Shown: positions 12,035-23,660 of the stretch, piece by piece
Position numbering within the stretch: position 1 is the stretch's first letter
How the letters are laid out: each line of letters opens with the position of its first letter
Source of the DNA: Tetragonia tetragonoides
Lineage: Eukaryota; Streptophyta; Magnoliopsida; Caryophyllales; Aizoaceae
NCBI GenBank assembly: GCA_038025085.1
Contig: CM076147.1
Span: forward strand, 36,122,766 to 36,186,765
DNA: 64,000 bases
Direction: 5' to 3'
Position numbers and translations under genes: made by a program
The notes under the pieces: generated by a model
The model's input: only the letters and a program-made list of their open reading frames with translations
Told to the model about the DNA's origin: nothing
The model's database searches: none

Positions 12035-13402
12035 CTAGTGCAGTCTAACAAAGCTTAATATTTCTTCATTGATCCAGCTGTACCTTTCCATGAACGGATT
12101 GACAATTTTTTTATAAGGATACTCGTCTATGCAGTCATCCCAGACATTTCTATCCTTCAAGTCCCGCATCACCTCCCATAAACAATTGTTGCACTTGAAC
12201 CCTGCACCAAAGCTGATCATGAGGATCTTATCCCCCTTTTTGAGTCTCTTTTTAGCCTCCATGTAACCCAGAACATACCAGAAGCCAGCCGCTGAGGTGT
12301 TACCCCATCTGTGAAGTGCCATCCTAGCAGGTTCCAGATCATAGTCAGTAAGCTGCAAGCCCTTGCCAGTACCATCTATAACGGCCCTCCCACCTGGATG
12401 TATACAGAAGTGTTGGATACCAGTCTTAAAATTCAATCCTGCTCCAACTTTTTCGAGGTCCCCCTTAGTCCATCTACGAGAAACAATAAGGTACTGGATT
12501 AGCTCCCTTAGGGGTAGGATCCGTGGTACTAGCACTTTAAGGTTCTCTGTAAAAGCTTGTGCAGCTGCTTTTGGGAGGTGCTTAGTGAGACAAAATCCAG
12601 GGTGCCCCTCATCGTCCTCCTTCTGATAGCAACACTTGTATGCCTCATCATCACTGCCAAGATGGGTTCTCAGTAGGCAGTTGAGCTTGATTAAAGCTCG
12701 GTGCTTCAGACGTCTGTTGTTTGAGAAGAGCATGGAGCATCCACCTGTCCGGAATAGACAGTTGGATAGCATGAATGATCGGTCTTTGCCCACATACCAG
12801 TTTGTTCCCATAGATTCACTGCTGACAACAACAGCGTTCACATTCTTGTGTACCTTGAGCAAGTGCTGAACTATGTCGATGGCGATGATGCTTGCACTAC
12901 AACCCATCCCAGTGACGTTGTACGTCTTAATGTCATCCCGCATCTTATATCGGTTTACTACCCGGGACGTGAGAGATGGGAGAGTAGCGAGCAGGGAGAC
13001 ATTCACGACGAGGATATCAATCTCAGATGGCTGGATCCCCGTCTTGTCAAATAGCTTATCGAGCGTGTCAAAGATTATCTCATCCATCTCCCCCACGGAA
13101 TCAACAAGAGTAGGGCAAGCTTCTCTGCCTTCAATTACATTTTTGGGGCTGTAAGTGGACTCCCCAATACCCGAGCTTACAATAGTTTTCAAAAGGTACC
13201 TAAACTCCTCTAGACCGAGCTTTTTGTTGCGGAACACAATGCTGGCACAACTTTCTGTGCTTAGCCTCCTGTCTTCAGGTGGCTTGAAGCACTCATAATG
13301 AAGCATGTAGCAGCACTGATCCCTCTTTTCTATTGCCTTCTTACAAATAAGTAAAGCAATGTATAGAAAAGGAAAGAGGAAAACTGCTGTGAGAAGCTCC
13401 AT
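12035..13402 (-). CDS. KCS: 3-ketoacyl-CoA synthase (KCS), KCS4/7/12-like
   Basis: Condensing enzyme of very-long-chain fatty acid elongation: it joins malonyl-CoA to a long-chain acyl-CoA at the ER, feeding cuticular wax, suberin or sphingolipid synthesis. Single exon of 455 residues; relatives are about 460-520. One N-terminal hydrophobic helix (residues 3-19) is followed by the FAE1/CUT1-type synthase domain. The catalytic triad is visible: Cys168 in GMGCSAS, His335 in FCIHPGG and Asn368 in RWGNTSA; the C-terminal SFGAGFKCN motif is present. I chose the ATG at 13400-13402. The frame stays open upstream to a TTG at 13498, but a TATA box at 13508-13515 puts transcription start inside that extension. 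The short N-terminus with one membrane helix fits the KCS4/7/12/19 group. The broken copy at 4.5-6.0 kb derives from this gene or a close relative. Confidence 0.93.
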   Translation of the reverse strand: MELLTAVFLFPFLYIALLICKKAIEKRDQCCYMLHYECFKPPEDRRLSTESCASIVFRNKKLGLEEFRYLLKTIVSSGIGESTYSPKNVIEGREACPTLVDSVGEMDEIIFDTLDKLFDKTGIQPSEIDILVVNVSLLATLPSLTSRVVNRYKMRDDIKTYNVTGMGCSASIIAIDIVQHLLKVHKNVNAVVVSSESMGTNWYVGKDRSFMLSNCLFRTGGCSMLFSNNRRLKHRALIKLNCLLRTHLGSDDEAYKCCYQKEDDEGHPGFCLTKHLPKAAAQAFTENLKVLVPRILPLRELIQYLIVSRRWTKGDLEKVGAGLNFKTGIQHFCIHPGGRAVIDGTGKGLQLTDYDLEPARMALHRWGNTSAAGFWYVLGYMEAKKRLKKGDKILMISFGAGFKCNNCLWEVMRDLKDRNVWDDCIDEYPYKKIVNPFMERYSWINEEILSFVRLH

Positions 13403-13507
13403 GAGAAGAAAAGAGAGAGAGAGAGAGAATAAATAAAGAGGGTGAAATGATTTTATGGGGCTTCTGAGTATATTTTTTCTGTAGGGAGAATGTGCCAATT
13501 ACTGGCC

Positions 13508-13515
13508 CTTTATAA
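13508..13515 (-). promoter_or_regulatory. TATA box of the KCS gene
   Basis: The minus strand reads ATTATAAAGG. It lies 106 bases upstream of the chosen ATG, leaving room for a leader of about 75 bases that includes a GA-rich tract (13411-13429). Its position decides against the TTG-initiated longer frame. Confidence 0.6.
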
Positions 13516-14157
13516 TAGTGTGAGCATCATATTTGAGTGTAGACTAATACATAGTATCTTGTTTGGGCAAACACCTCAGCATCTTCACTCATTTTCTCTC
13601 CTCAATGACAGAAGGGAATGCAAATTGAATTAAAAGATTAAGCATTGCATTAACTCTTCCCCAACCTACTATGACTTTGGTGTTGACAGGTCCAGGCTGT
13701 TCAGAGTCTCTCCTGGATTCTTGTTTTTACAGTCAGTAAAAAAAATTCATTTTGTACTCTCTCAAGTCGCAACCACTCTTTGCATCTTCTTAAGGTTTAA
13801 ACTTTGTTTTTATGACAGTGGGCCACTTGGTAATCTGTAACACCAAACTGCAAAGCCTTCAGTTATTTGCTTTCTTTAATTCTTTCCATCTTTCTTGTCT
13901 TTCCCTTTTCTCTTTTCTTTTTCTAATTTTTAACTATAGGTAACTATGGACAAGTCTTGGAGCCGTTGACACATTGGTTACAGTATTTTTAGGGTACATG
14001 ACATTTCAGTTTTGATGATTCAGGTTTCCCTATTGGTCAGTCTTCTGTGAGATAACTGTCAAAGACAGAAAGGAAATTCTAGATGCTGGGTATCTGCTCT
14101 GGTTGAATTAATGCAGGCACTAAAATACCAGTTCGATTGCGTAAAACTTCTTTCAGA
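13516..14157. other. KCS upstream region
   Basis: Probable promoter and upstream sequence of the KCS gene on the minus strand, with pyrimidine-rich tracts near 13870-13930. No conserved cis-element can be assigned with confidence. Confidence 0.35.
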
Positions 14158-14165
14158 GGTTTAAG

Positions 14166-14512
14166 TAAGATGGCTTCGTGCCGTGCTCGGGCCGTGCCTT
14201 CGTGCTTTGTAACAGTGTCGTGCCGTGCGGTGCCGTGTTTATATTTGTCGTGCTTCATGCCGTGCCGTGCCGTGCCTGCTTTTTGAAAAGGTAGGCTCAG
14301 GTCGTACCCGTGCCCGTGCTTGTGTCGTGCTGTGCCCATGCTTTTTTCCAATAATATTCAAATTTTTGCCGTGCCGTGCCCCACCGTGCTTTCTTTTCAA
14401 AATCCAGACCCGGGCCTAGCCCAGGCCCAGTCGTTCGTGCCCGTGCTGTGCCGTGTAAAAAGCGTGCTCGACTGTGCCGTGCCTCGTGCTACCGAGCCCA
14501 GTGCCATCTCTA
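14166..14512. mobile_element. hAT-type non-autonomous element rich in GTGCC repeats, 347 bp
   Basis: The left end reads TAAGATGGC and the right end GTGCCATCTCTA, inverted repeats of the TAGAGATGGC type often seen at hAT ends. Flanking 8-mers GGTTTAAG (14158-14165) and GGTGTAAC (14513-14520) match at 6 of 8, an aged target duplication. The interior is dominated by GTGCCGTGCC on the plus strand. Open frames across it on both strands are artefacts of this repetition. Confidence 0.65.
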
Positions 14513-14545
14513 GGTGTAACTGCTCAAGTCCTGTACGTTCCCTAG

Positions 14546-14546
<1 letters not shown>

Positions 14547-14626
<80 letters not shown>
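14547..14626. repeat. (TA)n microsatellite, about 80 bp
   Basis: About 40 uninterrupted TA dinucleotides followed by a T-rich run. This gives the spurious alternating Tyr/Ile peptide in one frame. Such tracts are length-unstable. Confidence 0.95.
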
Positions 14627-14629
<3 letters not shown>

Positions 14630-15510
14630 TATTTTTTTTTTTTTCTCTTTTTTACTTTGGGTGCAATGTTTCCTGCCATTTTGTGTTTGAATCCAATGAG
14701 GTGATTTGCTTGATTCAAACGCCTCTATATAACAAGTGTTCTACATTACGAGTAGTTCTGATGTTCGTTGCAAAATTGTCATTGCATGTAAAACATTGTT
14801 TATGATTGGTACATGATGAAATTTTGTTTCGATGAAGAAAATTTTCCATGTTGACCGGTAATCATATTTGCAATGACAATTTTGCAATGTGAATTAGGAT
14901 TTCTTTAAATGTGTCCCTATTTTGGAGTTGGCGCGAAACCAGGCAAATAACAATGAAGATATAAATTCACAAGTTGGTTTACTTGTGAATTTATTATCGT
15001 TACGTCTTTGGTCACTGAGGTAGATGGAATTTGTGGAAGGTTGGTCAAGTTATACTCTAATGCCAACCTTGCACATACGGCACAATATCCATTGTCCTGT
15101 GGTCATCCATGTTGCTACAAATATTTGTCAATATAACCATGAAAAGCATCTTGTGGTCCTTTTATCAGGGAGAAGTTTCCTCATCCTTTGGGTGTCTCTC
15201 TTTTTTTTGATTAATCAGTTTCTGGAATTAGATCACATTTGGGTGCTGCTTTTGATTTTTAATATTGTTTGCATAATTTCAGCCAAATTAGTACGTATTA
15301 GAGTACCAATCTACATTTGGGTATTGGATACCCGTGGAAGAATGTTGAAAGCTGCATAGTAGGCCGGTGATAAAGATTAAATTTGGTTTATATTGTCAAT
15401 ACAAAAACTTCTATAACACGGGTTTTTCGTAAATCTCGGTGATATGAGGGTCATATTTAAGTGAAACAGTGGTCAAGGTTAAAAGAGTGACCTTTCAGAC
15501 CTTGATTGGT
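14627..15510. other. Intergenic, no gene seen
   Basis: AT-rich DNA. The 111-codon frame at 15024-15359 shows no domain, and its composition matches the background. Confidence 0.35.
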
Positions 15511-15661
15511 TTACACTTGGTGTAATATACACTATTATGTCTTTGTGTCTATCTCTCTCCTTCCCCTTGGGCCCCTTTGGATTTCATGAGGCTTGTATGG
15601 GTGTGAGTTAGAGGATAGAGATATACACAAAACACACTTGTGTATATTACACTATGTGTAA
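15511..15661. mobile_element. Small foldback MITE, 151 bp
   Basis: Terminal inverted repeats of 22 bases: TTACACTTGGTGTAATATAC (15511 onward) pairs with the complement of 15640-15661, three mismatches in 22. There is no coding capacity. No clear target-site duplication could be read, so the superfamily is unassigned. Confidence 0.55.
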
Positions 15662-16668
15662 GTTTAGCATTTGCCATACATTTTTAAATAGTGACTCTGT
15701 TTTATTGTGAGTTGGTCTCTCAATTGAGATTAAGTGGTTGAAATAGTATTTAAGTAGTACTTGTACAAGTTCCCAGAAGTAGTGATCAACAAAAAGAGTA
15801 GTGAGACCGTTAATCACATGGTCACATCTCAACCACCAGATATATATAATATATTCCTTTTTGGTATTTTTAGAATTAGTCATAAGTTTTATTAGCTTCT
15901 TTTTTTTTTTTCATTAATTAATGCTAACTTGTCACGCCATTATTATTGGGGAAGAACTTCCCTCTACGGCTCTATCTTCTTTCGAAGGATAAGGAACATA
16001 TGGCTTTTGTTTTCTTTTTAATTTTTTTTCACCAGGGCTAGGATAACTTTTGTCTAGGTGGTCGATTGGTTCAATATAGGAAGTTACAATAATCGGAAAC
16101 TTGAATTTCTTAGGATTTAATACTTATTGAGATTTGGGAGGTATGAAATATTGTTTGGTTGAATATAGCAAATTGTAATGGAACAACCTCAAATGTTATA
16201 TATCTGAGTCGAACTCGAACTCGAGCTCAACCGTTGATCTTTATATATGTCAAACTCATAGTGGAAAGTTCTAAAGTTAACCAGGTTTTGATTGTTTGAT
16301 TTTTTTAAATTTTTTTTTATTTTAGGGTTTACTCGTTTTTATCTATTTTATTAAGGGATTAGTCATATTTAATGTCTACCAAATGTGTAAACTAGTCAGA
16401 TCCAGGCAGGTATGAAGTGAATGGATCCAAACTTTCGCAAATGGGATGTTTTTTTTGAAGCTGCTACCTACTGCAATAAATTTGGACAATAACTGAGAGT
16501 TTATTGTCAAATTATACAAGGGGCATTACACATTATCTGTTCAAATATAATTTGGCCACAAAATAATTCGTTCTCTCAACTAAAAACCACAATTGCGGAT
16601 CATTAAAAGCCTCTTCTCGTCTTCTCTTAACAAGTATAGACAATTACCTTACAATAATTAAGTACTAC
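15662..16668. other. Intergenic, no gene seen
   Basis: AT-rich DNA with T-runs; no coding frame or repeat boundary was recognised. Confidence 0.35.
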
Positions 16669-17369
16669 TAGGGTGAGCAAAATCGGATATTCAATGTTCT
16701 TCTAAAAACGGAATGGATATTCGCTTTTTCGGATCGTCAAAACTCTGATCCGTATCTGTCCTGCTTTAAAGCGGATATTCGATTAAAGCGGATTGGATCG
16801 GTAGATATCCGTATTCGGTGTTTTACATGTTTTTTTTCATGTTTTCTTTAATTTTCAAATTTATATTTTAATTTGAACCTCAATAATTGTCTTAAATCCA
16901 CCATTTCTAGATTATAACTAGAGCCCCTTTTTCTGGATCCACCTAAGTTTCATCAAAAAGTTTAAAATGGGATAATTTCAAGTTTTAAAAGTTGAATATA
17001 CATGAAATAAGTTTTTTTGGTGAAGTATATTTCAATTTTACCTCACCAATTGTCTAAAAGTAGAATAAAATTAATAAATATTTTGTTAATGACATAATTC
17101 AACATACAACAAAACAACTTAACTACAAAATCACTTGTCACTAGTTAATTTATTAAAATTGTAATTTTTTTTATAATAAAAGTGAATGCGGATCAGAAAT
17201 GGATATCCGGTTTGCGAAAATCCTGATTCGCATCTGCTCCGTGTTTACTCTAAGAAAAGAGGAGTGGATATCCCATCCACTTTATTTCGATCGGATATCT
17301 GCATTTTGGATGAAAAATAGATCAAATTCAAATCGATCAGTAGATCATTGATCATTCTACTCACCCCTA
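16669..17369. mobile_element. hAT-type non-autonomous element, 701 bp
   Basis: Ends TAGGGTGAGCA (16669) and TACTCACCCCTA (ending 17369) form inverted repeats of the TAGGGGTGAGCA type common in plant hAT elements. The flanks share GTACTA (left 16662-16667, right 17370-17375). Subterminal regions on both sides carry many CGGATAT/ATATCCG motifs in both orientations. The interior is AT-rich with no transposase. Confidence 0.7.
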
Positions 17370-18599
17370 GTACTAGTACATCCCATCATAAATAAAAGAA
17401 AGTTTTTGTGGTAGGCAACTGCATACATTCGATGTTTATCGAGTATACACTAAAAGAGTAATGACTACGGATTCCACGTACGACAATAGCCATTTGCACA
17501 ATCCTTTCATATATTTTAATAGTGAAATATTTGAACAACAACTTAAGGAAAGGTTTGTGCAGCTTGTAAGGAATGGTCACCATCTCATAATTTTCGTTGA
17601 ACATGTTTTAAGTTGGCAAAGCTCTTGGGGGGTCCATAACGTTGGCAAAATTGTCCCCATTAATTAGTTTAGAGCTGAATATAGAAGTGCGCTCATTCAT
17701 TAGGGTGGCCATCTTTGTTGTGATCTTGACATGATTCTTGCTGCTTGGTGGTGAACCTATTGTGATGAGATTTGTTATTGAATTATTGTCTCATCAGATA
17801 GTAACATTGCTCTATAATGCCGACGCGGAGAGAGGAAATTTTGCGTCTTCTTGTTTTCAAGGAAAATACGCAAAAACTTAAAAGAGGTCGCCTTTTTAGA
17901 TATGTCCACTCCACAATTGCATCACACGCGCGACGCGCCTCTTCCCTTTTTTTCTCCCCTCCACACCTGTTCTTTCTCTCTCCTCCGTTTTCTCTCACCA
18001 TTTTCTCACCACCTTCCACCTTCAATCGTCACCGACTCCAACTGTATGTCAACCATCACCACCACCACGATCGATTACCCACCTCCAACCGTCACCACCA
18101 CAAGCAATCAGCTCGTGGTCACTAGCTCCAAGCGTCACCACCACGAGCCATCAGGTTCTTGAGGAAGGATAAACGGGTCAAAGATGAGCAACCCGCTGCC
18201 ATTAAATCATCTAGGCAAATACAAGACCCCAAAGCCCATTTTGATTTGATGTTTAGATGAGAGAGAATTTGATTAGGGGAAATGAAATTGAGAAAAGAGG
18301 AACAAGAAAATTGACGTAATATTCATTAAGTGCTTCATCATCAGAATCAATGTCCAACAATATTACAAGGTCTAAATTGTGGGTTGATGCTTGAAGCCTA
18401 CAATAATGTAATCGATCTTCAGGCTTAGACTAGAGAGACACAAGTTTTTCTTAGATCTTCATTTGCTTGTTTAGTTTATTTTTCCTTTTTTTGTTGGAGT
18501 TTACATTTACTTTTTTTATCATTATATTGAATTGATGTTTTAATTCATAAGTTTTAAAATTATCTAAAAAAAAGGGTATTAGTTCTTAAAAAAAGAAAA
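17370..18599. other. Intergenic, no gene recognised
   Basis: Contains a pyrimidine-rich stretch (17935-18030) and a CACCAC-rich stretch (18030-18150) that opens several frames encoding Ser/His/Pro-rich peptides. None has a convincing start context or domain. Confidence 0.35.
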
Positions 18600-19530
18600 A
18601 AAGAAATTTGGCACACGAATCCAGAAAAAATAATACTACAATTGAAAAAAATTGGTATTGGAGTTTAAAAAATTATCACTGCAATAGAACAAAGTAATAC
18701 TAGAGTTTAAAAAACTGTCACCACAAGGTAATAGAGTAGTACTAGAGAAAAATAAACTGACACTTCAAGACAACGAAGTGACATTAAAAAATAAACCAAC
18801 ATTACGAGACATGAAAATGACACTTCATTAAAATAAACAGATACCACAAGGTAAAAAAAGTAACACAGAAATAAAACGAACATGTTTTTTCTTTCTTTTA
18901 TCTATGTTTATGTATGCTAATGTAAGCACTTATCACAAAGTATACCCTAATCAAATTTCAAAATAAATTAACATTGGAGTTTAGCAAATTGACCCAATTT
19001 CACACTGAAGTTTGAAAATTTGTCACCACAAGAAAACATAGTATCATCGTAGTAAAATAAACTAACACCACGATGCAATAAAGTGGCACTACAATAAAAT
19101 AAACTGATACCATACGGCAATAATATAAAGATAGATCAAAATAAACTGACACCACGATGCAACTAACAAAGTGACATTACAACCAAATAAATTGATACCA
19201 TAAGACAATAATGTAAAGATAGAGCAAAATAAACTGACACCACTACGCGTACGCAACATGTGAAACTCCAACAAAATAAACGGATACCGCAAGTCAACAA
19301 AGTGATACTGAAGTAAAATAAACTAACACCACCACGAAAAAAAAAATACTACAAGAAAATATACTAACACAACACACAAGACAATTAAGTGAAAATAAAG
19401 CAAAATAAAATGTCACCACTGCATAACAAAGTGACACGACAAAAAAAATTATAAATTAATACCCATAAGTCAACAAAGTGATACCAAAACAAAAATAAAC
19501 TAGTACCATCACCGAAAAAAAATAAAACAA
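18600..19530. repeat. AT-rich minisatellite, AATAAACTGACACCAC units
   Basis: A degenerate tandem array of about 40-55 bp units built on AATAAACTGAYACCAC and AAAGTGACACTACA (clear copies near 18763, 19062, 19102, 19138, 19181, 19224, 19313). Pairs of units near 19100-19230 form a longer repeat of about 80-100 bp. There is no coding function; open frames on the minus strand here come from the repeat. Confidence 0.75.
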
Positions 19531-19549
19531 AGAAAAAAAATAAAGAAAG

Positions 19550-19640
19550 AAGTTGTTGAGTGGGCTTCGAACCCAGGGCCATAGGCGTGATAATGTTCTT
19601 TGGCAAGAATGTCTGACCACGGAGGCAAGACAGTTTTCAT
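19550..19640 (-). mobile_element. tRNA-like pol III promoter remnant, possible SINE head
   Basis: The minus strand reads GTGGTCAGACATTC (A-box-like) and about 40 bases later GGGTTCGAAGCCCAC (B-box-like). It does not fold into a complete tRNA. A SINE head or an old tRNA fragment is the best reading; no tail or target duplication was found. Confidence 0.35.
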
Positions 19641-21774
19641 GTCATAATAAGGCGATTAAGTATAAAGCCCGCGGCCCAGCTAGACGCGAACCCTCGCGTC
19701 TCGCATTGACGCAAAGCTTACTGCATGTGCGGGACCCACAATACTCTCACCCTATCGAATAGGTCCGCCAGTGTTATTGAAGAAAATATTGCTTATTGAC
19801 ATGGAAAAATACTTTTAAAAGATCACAAATAAATAATTTTCTATAAAAGGGTCTTTCGCAAAACAAATCTAATGTCTATATATGATGAAGGATATGTTTA
19901 GCACAATCCGCTAATTTTTCAATGAAAGCTACAGCAGGAAACTTACAACTAGTTTTTTTAGAGTCTGTTTGGAGTTGGAGAATGGAGGGGAAGGAGGGGG
20001 AAATAAAAAGCTCTCATTGTTTGTTAGTTTTTTTAAAGAAGGAAAGGGAGGAGAATGAAGGGGAAATTCCCCTCCATTAACTCAATTTTTATTTCCCCCA
20101 AAATTGGGGGGAGGGGAATGGAAGGAAATGAGAATCCCGTGGGCTACCGAGCCTACGTGGACACTCATAAGAAATATTTTCTGGGTATTACTTTCTAAAA
20201 TAGTCTTTTTATAGATAATCATTTCCCGTTGCATTATTTACCCTAAAAAAAAGTGAGATAAAATTAAAAGATTAAAGGACTAATATTTATGTTTGTTGAC
20301 GAATAATAAAGGGCACGGCACCACCGCCACTCCATTGACACCCTTGACCCTACCATTGCCTTAACGGTAATGTCACCAATTTAGTGACACTGTGCCTTAA
20401 TTTGTTTGTTGTGGGAGATCAAACTATCTTTGCTTGGAGAAACATAACTTTGCACGGAGGATACTTTTAACGTTGAGTGCAACTTACAACCATATTTGTT
20501 TCCCATTTTCCACAATTTAAGGAAAATTTAGATAGATATTTTGATACATCGACCCTACCTCTCCTATGTCTGCTCTATTGCTCTTGAATCTTGATGCATC
20601 TCAGATAAACATACTTACTCTATCTTAACAAGAATATAATGTTACGAAATGCAAAAGCAACACTACTTGTGAGACGCTATTTTTGACAAAAGGTCATTGT
20701 TTGACTCCCTTGAATTTGGGGATCGTCATTTGCTACGACAGAATGCATTCCAAATCCATAGGTGCAGCCGTGCAGCCACCTTGACCACGAACGGGTCAGA
20801 GTCTCAGAGCCACGGCAATCAAGGATGCAATAGCAGTGGTGGTCATCAGTCATATATATGTCACAATAACTTGCAACCCAAACAACAGCTACCAGCCACA
20901 ATGTATCTAAGTAGAAAAACCATAAGATTTGAACAAAGTTTTGAATAGCTACTGCCAAAATGTTTCGACCCAACACTTGGGCAGGGGTTGCTTGTGTTGT
21001 CCATGAAAAAATATAATATTGTCGAAGTACAGTTTTACAATAAATCTAACTGTACCATCTCCCCATTACAGATAAAAAAAATAGTTAATAATTAAATGAA
21101 CAAAGTTGACAAAATTTGACATATCTAATAGACCTATATTAAGGAAGGAATGTAAGGAGTACTAACGTCGACAAGCATAAGACAAGGTTGGTACGAAGTA
21201 CAAGGTGTTTATCATCTTTAACCTTGATTTCTGTTGTAAAACTGACAACAGAGAAACGGTTAAGATAATAAGAAAATTAGGAATTGGTGTTCCATAAACT
21301 ATTAAACATTTACCACTAAAACAATTACATTAACCATGTATTAATGATATGAATGCGTGTATTGATGTATTCTATGAATCTGCCCAAATGAACAATCTAC
21401 TAGCATCAACATTACATAGTCACTGTTCTTTTGGTTGTCTTTATATGTTCTACAATCAGTTATGTTCTATATCATTATGCAGTTTCCGTTTCATATCTTT
21501 TCCTTATCTATTTTGTTCTGCATTCCATTTGTCTCATAATTTGTTCAATTCTACAATCGATTTTGTTCCATGTTGTAAGTTTTGTCCCGTACCACACCAT
21601 TTGATTTGCTAGTTTTGTGCTAATGACTTTTTCGTAAATTATCGCAAACCACTAAACACCCAAAAGTCCGTTATTTTCATGCTCAAATGTATAGTCGTAA
21701 TCGGTTAGTTCGGAAAGATATTTCTTCATGCCCTTGATTAGCAAAGGGGAGAGATTATTGCAAAAATGGTGGAC
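19641..21774. other. Intergenic, no gene seen
   Basis: Holds a G-rich patch (19975-20135, GGAGGGGAA-type motifs) that could be one end of an eroded MITE; otherwise unremarkable AT-rich DNA. Confidence 0.35.
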
Positions 21775-21779
21775 TTGTC

Positions 21780-22502
21780 TGTTGGGAAAAGACGGATAAT
21801 TGCGGAAATTCTTCTTCCCTCTTTGTGTGTTTAAAATAGGATTAATGAAATTGCGGAAAAATAAATATATAAGGACACCAATATTTTTACGTGGAAAACC
21901 CTCCAATGTGAAGGTAAAAACCACGGGACGTAGAGTCCAGAAAACTTCCACTATAATATAGTAGGATTACAAAGTAGTCGTCTCTAGTAAAAACTAGAGG
22001 ATATCTCACAAAAAATACCTCACCCATAAAAGGATGGATTACAATGATTCTCTCTCACCAAATATGGTGGAACACTCAAACAACTTGAGAAATGTTGATA
22101 ATCTCAAGTTCCTCACGTTTGTGGCTCTCTCTCACTTACACTAGAAGTGGATTTCTCTCTCTCTTGTTGTGAACACTTCACAATTTGATTGATATCTTAG
22201 CCTCCTCCAAACAATGGTATTTATAGGTAAACATGTATACCTTACGTAACTCTAGTCATTCATTATTTGAAGGTTTCTTCTCCATTTCATATGCGAAACT
22301 CCCGGAGAGAGAAACAAATGGCCAAGTATGATAACTTCTTCCACAAAAACTGCTCCATAGGCAATTTGTAACTTCTAATTACCAAGAATAGAAGCTTAAT
22401 GGTGCATTTAACACCACTAATATTCACTACTTCATTTTTCTTTTCTTTTCTTTTCTTTTATTTATTTGTTGTGGCCCACCAATTAAAGCGGGACCCCCAA
22501 CA
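21780..22502 (-). mobile_element. Solo LTR of an LTR retrotransposon, 723 bp
   Basis: Begins TGTTGGG and ends CCCAACA, a 7-bp terminal inverted repeat with the canonical TG...CA. It is flanked by the perfect 5-bp duplication TTGTC (21775-21779 and 22503-22507). On the minus strand a TATA box (CCTATAAATACC, near 22215-22226) precedes a leader-like region, which sets the orientation. There is no internal coding region or second LTR, so the full element was lost by LTR-LTR recombination. The wording of the R/U5-like part is reminiscent of copia LTRs, but the lineage is not certain. Confidence 0.88.
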
Positions 22503-22507
22503 TTGTC

Positions 22508-23236
22508 TTATTGCCATTTCAAAAAATGAAGAAAAGTGATAAACTAATTCAACATCAAATTGAGTAGGTAGCTGGAATATCACATCACAGAGCTTCATAA
22601 TTCTTCTCAAGGGTGCTTATTAATTCTCTCATTGTCAAAATAGTTAGGACTAATGAATCATGACTGACCCCTCATTCACAACTTTTCCATAAGAGGCAAC
22701 ATCACGAGTCAAAACAAAGAAATTAAAGGGCCCGTACAAGAAATGTCAAATGTTATAGATTTGAATGTTTCAATCTAATACAAAGAAAGCAACAAAAATC
22801 CTTTGGTTTCAACATGCTCGTTAATTAGATTGTATACTTATCAGTTATAAATCAACGCATTTATAAGGAACTCTCTCAACTAAACATGCTCAATTATGGA
22901 TGTTGAAATGGATATGACAATCCCGTGTACGCAACGGAAATGGCCGAGTCCCAAATAATAATTTGACAAGGTATGAGAGTTGACTTGCATAACCATGCAA
23001 GTTACAATTGCGGATCAAAGCCACAACTACACCTAAACAAACCCACGTACTTGCCATATCTAGATTTTGAGTCCAATAGGAACTAGGACTTCTGCAGTCC
23101 AAAATTACATAATCATTTAAAGGGAAGGAATAACCACATATAATTTGGTCTATTTAATTTGGAGATTATCATACTAGCAACCCCTCCTTTCCAAATGTGG
23201 AATGTCCGGTTTGGTACAGGTTAGGGAGAACCCGTC
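22508..23236. other. Intergenic, no gene seen
   Basis: AT-rich DNA; no coding frame, RNA gene or element end recognised. Confidence 0.35.
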
Positions 23237-23660
23237 ACTACAAAACTATATAGTAGCTCCATGGATGATCGAGGGAGACCCCAACGAGCACTACGCTCGG
23301 CGTGAAAATCTCGATAAATGGACATTGGGTGACGGGACGTTCGACGAAGGGAGATTTGATATAGGGACAATTTGATTACGGGACGGGTGCCGGCTTAGCT
23401 AGCCGCCACACGCCTTCGTTGAACTCCACCGGGCAGACCCCAAGGTCTCGCATAGGTTACCGCTGATACTAATTTCGACTTCATTGAACTTCGTCGGTTT
23501 AGACGACTCAGCGATCCCGAAGGAGCAAGCACGTCCGGCCGATACTAATTTTGACGTCATTCAACTAGGCCGGGTAGACCCCTATGTCGGTTCCTTGGAT
23601 ACCGCCGATACTAATTTCGACCCTGTTCAACAAAAGCGGGCGACCAACCTTCATCAAATA
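23237..23660 (+). mobile_element. Possible CACTA-type transposon end with subterminal repeats
   Basis: CACTACAAAAC at 23237 resembles the 5' end of EnSpm/CACTA elements. It is followed by a GC-richer zone with three diverged copies, spaced about 65-75 bases, of CCGATACTAATTTCGAC plus a GGGYAGACCC-like block (near 23463, 23539, 23606). Repeated subterminal motifs are typical of this superfamily. The matching 3' end was not found; the satellite array begins soon after. Confidence 0.35.

Noticed and set aside
12311..13154. Plus-strand frames opposite KCS
   Set aside because: Antisense shadows of the KCS coding sequence.
14320..14805. 161-codon frame with alternating Tyr-Ile
   Set aside because: Runs through a (TA)n tract and a hAT element; no protein-like segment.
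17783..18162. Overlapping Ser/His/Pro-rich frames
   Set aside because: They arise from CT-rich and CACCAC-rich DNA; no start context, domain or splice sites.
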